Source: Rallus limicola (Eukaryota; Chordata; Aves; Gruiformes; Rallidae). Taken from it: a stretch of DNA of 64,000 nucleotides. A program made the translations under genes and the position numbers. The stretch's first letter is position 1, and each line of letters opens with the position of its first letter. Below, one piece after another: positions 23,551 to 32,500 of the stretch. The stretch lies in contig JAKCOZ010000103.1 of assembly GCA_022605955.1 (NCBI GenBank), positions 746,501-810,500 of the forward strand, given 5' to 3'. The notes below the pieces were generated by a model. It was not told the DNA's origin. It ran no database searches and was given only the letters and a program-made list of their open reading frames with translations.

Positions 23551-25029
23551 GCTGTGGTGAGGTCTCCTCGCTGAAGTACAGCTGAGGGATGGTCTGGTTG
23601 CACGGCTGGTGCTGCATCCCCTTAAAACAGAAAGATATAAAGATGACTGCAGCATGGCCCAAAGCTTTAACAGAGACCAGGCTATGACAAAGGAACATGT
23701 TCTACAGAAAGGAATAACTGACATGTGGCTCCAGCACAGGCATCGTGCACGAGAGCTGTCTGAGAGCCAGTGGGCTCCTTGGTGAGGATCCTGTTCTCCC
23801 TTAGACTTAGTTTAAGCGGCCACAGGATTAAAAAAAACAGTGGGGCTAAGCAACTCGCCTCCTCAGAGGGTGTTTCTGTAGCTCTGGAGACCAGCCTGTT
23901 GTACTAAGCTTTCTCCAGAGTCAATGGGAAAAAGAAATGCCTCTAGAGAGCAATTCACCTGACCTAAATTAATGCCCACACTGGGAAGTGCAAACTCATC
24001 TCTCTCTCCATCAGTTCTGAAGGGCTGCTGAGCTCAGGCTGCCAGAGTTCTGAGGAGAGGAATTCCCAAATGTAGCAGGACGAGGAGGGTGGGCTCTCGA
24101 TGCCAGCTCTGCGCAGGCCTTGCTAAGGGGATCCCTACAGACATGATCCCAGCTCCCTCTTTTGCAAGAACCAAAAACGCAAGAAGGGCCTCAGGCAAGA
24201 ATCATTCACCCGCATTGCTGAGCTCCTGGCGCCCTCTGCTCTTCATGCAGTGATAAAATAAAACAACATCGAATGAAACGCAGCTTCCCTTGTGTCAGCT
24301 TGAACCTTGCCCACGCCAACTCTTCCCCTCCTTTAACCACAGGCTTTCATTTTCCTCTGCTGTAAATCCTCCTGCTCTATTCTGCCCTGGTCAGGCTCCA
24401 CCTGGAATATTGCATCCAGTTCTGTGCTCCCTGCTATAAAAAGCCAGAGATCTCCTGGAGAGTCCAGCGGAGGGCTATGGAGATGGTTAAAAGCCTGGAG
24501 CATCTCCCCTGCCAGGAAAGGCTGAGTGAGCTGGGGCTGTTCAGCCTGGAGAAATGAAGCCTGAGGGGGAAACTGATCAATGTTTATCAATATCAGGGAC
24601 ATGGGCAGCCTCTTAGTGTCTGTGGGGACAGGACAAGGGGTGATGGGCTCAAGTTGGAGCACAGGGAGTTCCCCACCAATCTGGGGAAGAACTTCTTCCC
24701 GGTGAAGGGAGCCCTGGGCCAGGCTGCCCAGGGGGTGTGGAGTCTCCTTCTCTGGAGAGATTCCAGCCCCATCTGGATGCTGCCCTGTGTGCCCTGTCCT
24801 AGGGACCCCGCTTTGGCAGGGGGTTGGACCCCATGGGCTCTGGGAGTCCCTTTCCACCCCTACGATCCTCCGGGTCCATGACTCTGCTAGCTGCCTGCCT
24901 GCGGGGCCTGGGCAACCCCAGGGCAATCCCGTGTTTAAATGTGGTTTAAATAACGTTTATATGGGGGGTGTTTTTATTTTCCGATGTTCTCAGAAGTCTG
25001 CCCGAGCTCTCACAGGAAGGCCAAGCACC
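23551..25029. other. FAIM2-BCDIN3D intergenic region
   Basis: No gene seen. The right half is occupied by a CR1 fragment (about 24366-24886), which stops about 150 bases before the BCDIN3D CpG island. The left half is unique-looking sequence. Confidence 0.65.
24366..24886 (+). mobile_element. CR1 LINE 3' fragment
   Basis: About 520 bp colinear with the 3' part of avian CR1. Recognisable blocks are the 'ccacctggaatattgcatcc' block, 'gccaggaaaggctgagtgag', 'ggggctgttcagcctggaga', 'gaacttcttcccggtgaagg', 'tggatgctgccctgtgtgcc' and 'ggaccccatgggctctggg'. It is 5'-truncated, as most CR1 copies are, and its terminal repeat has decayed. Confidence 0.9.
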
Positions 25030-25302
25030 AGCCACAGCCACGCTGCCCGCCGGCGTGCGGGTGGGTGCCGCCCCCCGCGCTGAGTGGAAGCGGAGGGTCA
25101 CTCCTGACACCGGCTCCCAGACGTGGGTCGTTTCCCGAGGGGGTCGCGTGCCCCAGGCGGGGGGGGGGCCAACCCCGAGCCGCGGCAGCGCCAGGGGATC
25201 CCTTCGGCGTTGTTCCCTCTGCTCGAGGGGACTAGAACGGCTTGGGGGGGGGGCACTGATCAGCCGGTGCCGGCAGGCGGCGCTGTGCCCCGGCGCCGAG
25301 AA

Positions 25303-25312
25303 GCGCATGCGC
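25303..25312. promoter_or_regulatory. BCDIN3D: NRF1-type site GCGCATGCGC
   Basis: Perfect 10-base palindrome matching the NRF1 consensus core, 81 bases before the ATG. NRF1 sites are typical of CpG-island promoters of broadly expressed genes. Confidence 0.75.
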
Positions 25313-25389
25313 AATCACGCCCTCGCCCCGGAACCTTTTTTCCGCGGAACTCTTCTGCGCTCCCGGCGTGATGGGGGGAAACCGGGGGC

Positions 25390-25400
25390 AAGATGGCGGC
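25390..25400 (+). promoter_or_regulatory. BCDIN3D: YY1-type element over the start codon
   Basis: AAGATGGCGGC matches the YY1 consensus and contains the BCDIN3D ATG (25393-25395) in a strong Kozak context (A at -3, G at +4). YY1 elements of this orientation commonly sit just downstream of the start site in genes with very short 5'UTRs. Confidence 0.7.
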
Positions 25401-25584
25401 GCCCAGAAGCCAGGAGCCTCCCGCCTTGGAGCCCGGCGCTGCTCCCTACGGCAACTTCCCCAATTACTCCCGCTTCCACCCGCCCGAGGGGCGAGTCGGC
25501 CTCCTGCCTGGCGGGCTCCTGCGAAGACTGTTCCCTGCGGAGGCCCGCCCGCTGCTGGGGCTCGATGTGGGGTGCAACTCGGGG
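25393..25584 (+). CDS. BCDIN3D: BCDIN3D exon 1
   Basis: Encodes residues 1-64, ending exactly after SAM-binding motif I (DVGCNSG) at donor gtaaga. The N-terminal 17 residues are poorly conserved; from [14 protein letters not shown] onward the match to the family is close. Confidence 0.95.
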
Positions 25585-28500
25585 GTAAGAGGGCGCCTCG
25601 GCGGGCAGCGGGAGGGGCGGCCCGGGCTGAGGGAAGGGTCGGGGGGAGGCGTTGGTCCCGCTCTTGGGAGGCTGCGAGGAGGCTGGGGAACATCGTTCTG
25701 TGGCGCTGGGGGCCGGGGATGGGCTGCGAGGCCTTTGCCGAGAGTATGGGGGGGCGGTCGGCGTGTGGTGATGCCTCTACCGCTGCGCGTCCCCTGCAGC
25801 ACCTTTGAAATAGTGAATGTTTTAAATGGCTTTCTCGGTGTGTTTGGGTTGCGGTTGTGAGCTCCTAGCTGGACTTCGTGTTTGCTACTGAAAGATTTAG
25901 GGACTCCTGTGTTTGCAGCCGAAGCGCAGCCATGAGTTGCTTGGCCCCAAGGAGGGCAGTGGGGTGCTTGAGCGTCCCTACTGAAGGGCTGCAAAGCTGG
26001 CGAAGGGTTTGGAAGGCAAATCTTATGAGGAGCGGCTGAGGGAGCTGTTTAGTCTGGAGGGTTTAGGAGACAAATCTTATGAGGAGCGGCTGAGGGAGCT
26101 GTTTAGTCTGGAGGGTTTAGGAGACAAATCTTACGAGGAGCAGCTGAGGGAGCTGTTTAGTCTGGAGGGTTTAGGAGACAAATCTTATGAGGAGCAGCTG
26201 AGGGAGCTGTTTAGTCTGGAGGGTTTAGGAGACACATCTTACGAGGAGCAGCTGAGGGAGCTGCAGTTGTTTAGTCTGGAGAATCCAGGAGACAGAGCAG
26301 AGGCCTCATACAGCTACCCAAAAGGTGGTTGTAGTGAGGTGGGGGTCGGTCCCTTCTCCCTGGTAGCTGGTGACAAGAGGGAGGGGAAACGGTCTGAAAT
26401 TGCATCAGGGGAAGTTCAGGTTGGATATTAGGAAAAAATTCTTCACTGAAAGGGCTGTAAGATACTGGAATGGGCTATCCAGGGAGGTGGTTTGGTCTCC
26501 GTTCCTGGAGGTGATTAAAAGAGGAGTAGATGTTGTACTTGGTGATTTGGTCTAGTGTTGGACCTAGTAGGGCTTGGTAGATGTTTGGGGCAAACTGGGA
26601 AGACTGGATGGGGCAGTGACCCAAGGTAGAGAGGCAAATGGAGGATGCGGGGGGAGGTGAGAGCTTGGAATGTTGAGGGATGGTGTGCTAGGCTGGAGAA
26701 GTGGGGGGACACAGGTGTGAAGTGTTGGGAACACTGGGGCGTAGTGTAGAGGCTAGGGCAGTGAGTAATGTGGGGTGTTGGAAGAAGACTGGGAAGGTTG
26801 GGGAAGGGATCTCCCATGGGATGTTGGGGAGGAATGGGGCAGACTGAGCAGACTGGGAGGAGCAGTGGGGGAACACTGATCTGGGAAGCCAGGGAGAAAT
26901 GAAACAGCCAGGGTGAGGGTAGTAGCCTGGGACAGATAAGAACCTGTGTGCAGTGGGAATGCAGGACTTGGGTGCAGCATGAAACTGGTGGTCACCAGTG
27001 TGTGGAAAGCCTCATCAGCAGGTCCCCTGTGAAGGTTGGGGTGAAGGCAGGGGTTTTCATGAGAGTTGTGTTCAGATGCTGTGGTGGTGGGTCTGTCCTC
27101 TTTCCCACAGAGCCCTAAGCCTGCGGTGCCCTGGGCTGCTGAATGTCCTGAGCACCAGAGAGCTGCTGTAGGGCCCCTAAGAGCAAGGGAATGTCTGGCC
27201 TGGAGCTAGAAACCACCCTTGTGTACTGTGCAGTGTCACATAAGCCGTGAGACAGAGTGTGAACCTGAAATCGTGGTCACGTGCTGTTGATCTCGTGACA
27301 GAGGTCGCAGAGTTCCCTGGTTTGAAAGTTCATTCTCTATTTACCTGGCTTTGCTTTGCTTACATGGCTTTTCCTCAGCGTGCAGCTTTGCAGTGCTGTA
27401 ATTCAGCAGTTATTGGCACATCCCTGAGGCGTGCTGGTGCAGTGTTTAATTTAGCTGTGTTTAAAGGTGGTGGGGTTTTGTTTGGTTATTTTTTTTCGGA
27501 TAGAAACTTTATCAGTGATTGAACTTAGAAGGGATTATTCATTGGGAAGGAAACTGCATTCTGACAGGGGACAAGAGTAGCTGCTGTTTCCATGGCTGCT
27601 CTTCCCCCAGCCAGAAGGTTTGAAAGGCTGCCCGAGGCATTGTCTACAGGACAATTCTAGATCCTGTTTCAGGTGAACTCGTCCAACAGGTCAAGTAAAA
27701 CGTTCATCGGGTTCTTCCGAGCTGCAGAAGCCTTCACCACCAGAGGACGCTGTCTGCCCACTCGTGTGGGCTGCGTGCTCGCTGCCCGTGTCATTCAGGA
27801 GTTCCTGAAAGATTGAGCTGCTTTCTGCTTAGTGTCACTAAGGGGAGTTTGAAGGAAGGCTCCGTGTTAACCGGCTTGTGACATGATCTATTGGTCGGGA
27901 AATGTCTTTACCAGCAATATATTAATTACTCTGAGGCATCAGAAATAGCTCTAAGCATCACTAGGGACTTCTGAGGCTCACCTAGGGAAGCCTGTGAAGT
28001 CTTCTTGGTAGGCAGGGCTGCTGGGATGCTTTTTGCTAAGAAAGGAGGCTTGTTGGTGAGCTCATCTGTCTGAACTTCAACAGCAAGCTTTGAGTTGGTG
28101 CTTGTACCCCGCTGCTGGGAGTGTGCTTGGCGTTGAGGAAGCAGCACAGGCCCTGTGAACCCTGTTGTTTTCCTTTCTGCAGGAGCTAAGTGTGGCTCTG
28201 TACAGGCATCTGCTTGGCCTTGAGGAGAGTGAAGGCAGCCTGGAGCAGCCTGCAGCTGGGAAGGATCTGAACCTTCTGTGCTGTGACATTGATCCGGTGT
28301 TGATTGAGAGGGCTCAGCAGTTCAGCCCCTTTCCTGCCTCCATATCCTTTGCCAGACTGGACATCATGGACTCTAGTGCCAGGGGGCCCTTCCTGACCTC
28401 CTACCTGGGCCGTTTTGGCCGCTCTACCTTTGACATCGCTTTTTGCATGTCTGTGACCATGTGGATCCACCTGAATCATGGAGATAGTGGCCTGATGGAG

Positions 28501-28797
28501 TTCCTGTCCTTCCTCTCCTCTCTGAGCAAGTACCTGCTGATCGAGCCTCAGCCCTGGAAGTGCTACAGGGCGGCAGCACGCCGCCTGCGCAGGCTGGGCA
28601 GGAGCGACTTCGACCACTTCCGATCCCTTGCCATCAACGGGGACATGGTGGAGAGGATAACCCAGATCTTAACCAAGGACTGTGCCATGGAGCTGGTGTG
28701 TTGCTTTGGGAGCACCAGCTGGGACAGAAGCCTCTTGCTTTTTAAATCAAGTAGCTCAAATCACCAGGGCAGGGAGTCTGCGGAGCAGGAACAGTGA
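25393..28797 (+). CDS. BCDIN3D: BCDIN3D RNA 5'-monophosphate methyltransferase, 2 exons
   Basis: Bin3-family SAM-dependent methyltransferase. The mammalian enzyme methylates the 5'-monophosphate of cytoplasmic tRNA-His and is reported to act on some pre-miRNAs. Joining 25393-25584 and 28183-28797 (phase 0, GT-AG) gives 268 residues; human is 292, the difference lying in a shorter N-terminus and C-tail. Visible motifs: [13 protein letters not shown] (about 21-33), SAM motif [11 protein letters not shown] (55-64), the acidic post-motif LLCCDIDP (95-102), [14 protein letters not shown] (152-165), [17 protein letters not shown] (about 183-198) and the [14 protein letters not shown] end. MEPCE, the paralogue, is excluded by size and by these BCDIN3D-specific blocks. 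Same strand as FAIM2, 1.8 kb after its poly(A) site. Confidence 0.96.
25990..26590 (+). mobile_element. CR1 LINE 3' fragment with internal expansion
   Basis: Blocks in CR1 order: 'gcaaagctggcgaagggttt', 'tatgaggagcggctgaggga', 'ggttgtagtgaggtgggggt', 'caggttggatattaggaaaa', 'ttcttcactgaaagggctgt' and 'ctggaggtgattaaaagagg'. In the first third a segment is repeated five times (separate entry), so the copy is longer than its ancestor. It is 5'-truncated and lies in the sense orientation of BCDIN3D. Confidence 0.9.
26018..26293 (+). repeat. 54-bp tandem array inside CR1, five copies
   Basis: Four 54-bp copies start at 26018, 26072, 26126 and 26180, followed by a 60-bp copy at 26234. The last copy keeps six extra bases in the 'gctgcagttgtttag' segment and is closest to ordinary CR1. 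The shorter four therefore probably descend from one copy that lost six bases and was then amplified. Copies 1-2 share 'gagcggctg' and copies 3-5 'gagcagctg', which shows the order of duplication. Confidence 0.95.
26590..26960 (+). repeat. G-rich, C-poor low-complexity stretch
   Basis: The + strand is dominated by G and A with loose recurring 'tgggg', 'ggaagg' and 'actggg' words and few C. It looks like a decayed simple or minisatellite sequence. Transcription of BCDIN3D would give a G-rich RNA, a setting that favours R-loops. Confidence 0.45.
28183..28797 (+). CDS. BCDIN3D: BCDIN3D exon 2, last exon
   Basis: Acceptor tttctgcag. Encodes residues 65-268, most of the methyltransferase fold, with TGA at 28795-28797. 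The C-terminal 15-20 residues after LLLFKSS are not conserved. Confidence 0.96.
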   Translation, partial: ELSVALYRHLLGLEESEGSLEQPAAGKDLNLLCCDIDPVLIERAQQFSPFPASISFARLDIMDSSARGPFLTSYLGRFGRSTFDIAFCMSVTMWIHLNHGDSGLMEFLSFLSSLSKYLLIEPQPWKCYRAAARRLRRLGRSDFDHFRSLAINGDMVERITQILTKDCAMELVCCFGSTSWDRSLLLFKSSSSNHQGRESAEQEQ

Positions 28798-29276
28798 CTG
28801 GGAAGCGGCCTCTCCTGTTGATGAATTCATCGCCAAGGAGGTGCTGGATGTTTACAGGAGCAGATCTGGGAATTCTGAAATCTCTACTGGGACCAGACCT
28901 TGACCTCCCTGGGGAGTTTGAGGCGAGGAATGTGTGTGACTTTTTTTATTCCCCCTTTTCACCTGCAAAATGTGGTGGCAATTTTAACCTACCGAGTGGG
29001 TTCTGAGATTGCTTCCAAGAGCACTTTCTAGGAACAGCAAAGTTGCCATATTTGTGCTTTCTATGTGTACCAAGACTATTCCATGGAAGAAGAGAGACCT
29101 GCTGTCTTTATCCCTGGAGCTTTTCAAGGAAAAGGGGACGGTTCTGTTGACCAATGTGATGCACTGCTTGTCTTGCTTGTCATGTTTTCTGTATAAAATA
29201 CTATTGGAAAACTTTAAACCTGTTTTCCCAGCTATGAAGAAGTGACTTGGGACACTGCAGAGCATGTCTGGTTGAC

Positions 29277-29430
29277 AGGTTGTCCTGAGAAGTTGCAGAT
29301 CCCATGCCTGGAAACACTCAGGGTCAGGTTGGACAGAGCTCAGGGCAGTCTGATGTAGTTGAAGATGTGCCTGTTCATTGCTGGAGGTTGCACTAGGTGA
29401 TCTTTAATCACCACTTGTGATTCCGTGGTG
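29277..29430 (+). repeat. CR1 LINE 3' fragment in BCDIN3D 3'UTR
   Basis: Diverged but colinear blocks: 'cccatgcctggaaacactc', 'ggtcaggttggacagagctc', 'ggaggttgcactaggtgatc' and 'tgtgattccgtgg', the usual order at a CR1 3' end. Much older-looking than the copy in intron 1. Confidence 0.7.
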
Positions 29431-29582
29431 TCGATCAGGCTGTGATCAGCACACCTTTGTGGATGGGGCTGGCCTGCCAGCATGCTGTGGAGCTTTCTGT
29501 GGGCTATGGGGTGTCAACAGTAGGGCCTGTGTTCGTTTTGGTGTGTAACAGAGAGAATGCTTTCCTGTTATCACAGCCTTGC

Positions 29583-29588
29583 AATAAA
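29583..29588 (+). terminator. BCDIN3D: BCDIN3D polyadenylation signal AATAAA
   Basis: Canonical hexamer about 790 bases after the stop codon, followed by a 'cctgtgctgggggctttaat' G/T-containing segment. Another AATAAA at 30206-30211 could serve as a distal site. Confidence 0.7.
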
Positions 29589-32500
29589 AATAACTTAATT
29601 CTATTGTAAATCCTGTGCTGGGGGCTTTAATCTCTTTCTGTTCACATTTTCAGCACTTAAGCAGTCCCAAGTAACTTGAGTTTGTCATTTTCTTGTACTT
29701 TGACTCAAAGGAGACTTTAGTAAGCTTGAAGCTATGTTTGGCTAAGGCTGTATTTAGTTCTTCAGTAAAATCTAGGAAGAAAGAAAACTTGAGCAAAATG
29801 TCTCATTTAAACCTCATTGTTATTAACAGCCCTACTAACTATTACACCAGCTCACACAGCATGGTTTTCTTAGCCCTGAGTAGGAGTTGCACTTTCACAG
29901 CGTTGTCTAAACAGATTAAAACCCTCAACTGAGCAGACTGTGACACACAGAAATTGATACCTGATGACTCTCAGGAATTTCTAGGTGCTGCTGCTTCCCT
30001 ACCCCAGGGAGAGGGAACCCTGGGTGTGTGCAGTGTGCAGGAAAGCACTGTGGAATCCGAGCACCAGAGAACGGCAGAGGAGGCTGTCTCCTCCAGGAGG
30101 AGCTCTTGGCTAACAGTTCTGCCCAGGTAAGCTGAGCAGGGCAGAGAGAAACTTGGCGTTTTACTTGGTCCTTACTGGGAGTTCCTCGTTTCTTAATCAT
30201 GCAGCAATAAAGGAGGGAGGAAAAGAAATAAAAGGGGGAAAAAGCAAAGCTTTGATTTCCTCTGCAACAAGCTTATGTGAAGGTGAGAGTGTGTGAACTG
30301 GCTGCAGCCTTTGAAAAGCTGCTGGGCTCCATGGTCAGACTTCTGAAAAAGCTCTGTGTGTGTGCATGGGCTTAAAGGGACTGAGTGAGGTCACAGAAGG
30401 GCTTTGAGGGCCTTCACATACAGGGACTTCCACAGTGTTCTGCTGGGTAGGGAATATTCAGGACTCCCACCAGGAGCTCCCCAGAGCTCCTCTGCCTTCT
30501 CGGCTGCAGACAAGCTGCCTTCCCTGGTAGTGGTGGTTAATGCTCCTAAAGAGGACCCCTATGTCTAGGCTGACTTTACTGCCCTTGTGGGACTGAAGGG
30601 AGAACCCATTTCTCATGCATTTTCCTCGGGGATCACACCTGATCTCTTTCACAGCTCATGAATACGTAACATTTATCCCTTTGGTGATGAAGCACCACAG
30701 CTGAGGTCCCTTCCAGTCCCTGGGCAAGCTCCACTGACTTGAGGGGTGCTGGCTCCCCCAGCCCTACCAGGCAGCTCAGTCTCCCCTTCTCCTTGTGCTT
30801 AGTTGCTGTTTCCCCTTGTGTGCTGCTGGTGGCACTGGAGTATTGTCCAACCCACAGCCTTGCCCTTTGGGATGTTTCTCTTGGGTTTTGTCAATATTAG
30901 CTGCTGTTTTCTTTGAACATTGAAATATTTATAAAACAATCTTGGACTTATCTGTTCAGTGCTTAAGATAACTTATTATTTCCATAAATACAGCTGAAAA
31001 TAATGTCAGAACAAATCTCTGGTTCTCGAGGTACTGAGGAGCTCAAAACAGAGTCAGTCCTTTAGCAGGCAAGAAAAATACATAAATCTTTCCTTTTCTT
31101 TTTAGCTTGCTGCTTCAGCTCTCCAGGAAGCTGTTGGGAGATGAGGCAGGTGGGAACCCAGCTCAGGGTGGGAACAGCGATACAGGAGAGCTTCTGGATC
31201 TCAACTGAAGGCTTACGTAAGGCTCCAGAGAGATGTTTTTTTCTTTTCTTGGGTTATTTTGTTGGGTTTTTTTTTTTTTTAAATATTCTCTCTGCATTTT
31301 GCAGTGTGGATGAAATGTGTTTCCAGGTCTCCTGAAGGCAAGGCAGGAGGAAAAAGTAAAGATGAGGGCTAAAAGCAACATGTCTGCTCCCTATGGCTGA
31401 GAGCTCTTTGCAAAGGTGGTTGCTAGCTGCTCATCATAGAGCTGGTGAAATGGAGATGCCCCTTGCTGGGGTGAGTCCTGGAGGCAGTTACCCTTGTAGA
31501 GCTCAGGGTACCTGGGTTAAGGGAAGGTGCAGAGGCCTCTGTGCGAGAGGACTGCTTGCTCACCTCCTGCATGATCCAGGGATGGCCAACCTGGTGGTGG
31601 TTGCTGCTGCTAAAACCAGGGAGACAGAATTTCCTGTGCAGAGGGAGAGCTGTGCTGATGTGTTGGTCCCACAGCTGTCCTGCCAGGTTGTATTTGTGTG
31701 TGTGCACGTGTACCTGTGTGTCAGAGGGTTAGTGAAGAGATTCTCCTTGCTCCTTCCTTCCCTTGAAGCTCCAACAATCTGTTTGCTCACAGTTGCTGCT
31801 TAATTCAACTCCTGTGCAGAAAACAGACCTGAGTGTTTCCAAGCAGACCCAAAACAGGGCAAAGCACTGCCATGGGGCTGCCAGGCTGCTGCCTGTTCTG
31901 TCCCGGCAGCAGGCCAGGAGTTCCCCTGCTCTGTGCCTTTTGATTGTCACTGGGCTCCTCCAGACCTTCCCTCAGGTTCTCCAGCCAGGAAATGCCCTTG
32001 ATAACCGCCCACCATGGTGGAGATTTCTGATGTGGAATCCAGGCTGCATGTTTGCACAGCGCTTCTGAGAATGAAAAATACTGATGAGCTAAGCTGGATC
32101 ATCAGCTGTGAGCTATGCCATTGTTCATAATAATCACTGCAGCCACTTCAGATATTAATTAGGTACCATACCTTCAAAGTGTTCTGACTAATTAAATCTC
32201 ACACCACTGCTGTGTAGCAAGTCACAGATAATTATCCCCCTTCCTTGGATGGAAAAATCTAGGTAGAAAAGATGAAGCTCTAGTTGTGCATAAGCTGGCA
32301 CCGAAGTTGGAGCCAAGAACATGGAAGTTCCAGTTTCTGGATGATTCTGCTGTTGCTTTCAGCCTTTCAGGAGTTAAGATTTAGATGGAGTCAAGGAGAA
32401 GTCCTTTATTTTTTATTTTTCTTAACTTTAGCTTATGCTAAGAGACCATTCACTGTCTCCCAAGTTCTCGTGCTGGATGAGTACAAGGGTTGCACTCAGT

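Larger units (their letters stand above)
25030..25800 (+). promoter_or_regulatory. BCDIN3D: CpG island promoter of BCDIN3D
   Basis: Very GC-rich and CpG-dense sequence spans the 5' end, exon 1 and the start of the intron. No TATA box is evident. It contains an NRF1-type palindrome at 25303-25312 and a YY1-type element across the start codon, the pattern of a TATA-less housekeeping promoter. Confidence 0.8.
25585..28182 (+). other. BCDIN3D: BCDIN3D intron 1
   Basis: A 2.6-kb intron. It holds a CR1 3' fragment with an internal tandem array (about 25990-26590), then about 400 bases of strongly G-rich, C-poor sequence (about 26590-26960). The last kilobase is unremarkable. Confidence 0.75.
28798..29610 (+). 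other. BCDIN3D: BCDIN3D 3'UTR (presumed)
   Basis: About 0.8 kb from the stop codon to a canonical AATAAA. It includes a CR1-derived piece (about 29277-29430), so part of the mature message would be of transposon origin. Confidence 0.65.

Noticed and set aside
24333..24926. 197-codon open frame on the - strand upstream of BCDIN3D
   Set aside because: It is the reverse strand of a CR1 3' fragment and has no domain of its own.
26009..26431. Open frame with five 18-residue repeats ([18 protein letters not shown] type)
   Set aside because: It has only a TTG start, lies in an intron and is a translation of the CR1 tandem array. CR1 3' sequence is not coding in this frame.
28186..28617. 143-codon open frame on the - strand opposite BCDIN3D exon 2
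   Set aside because: A shadow of the real exon; the + strand frame matches the methyltransferase family closely.
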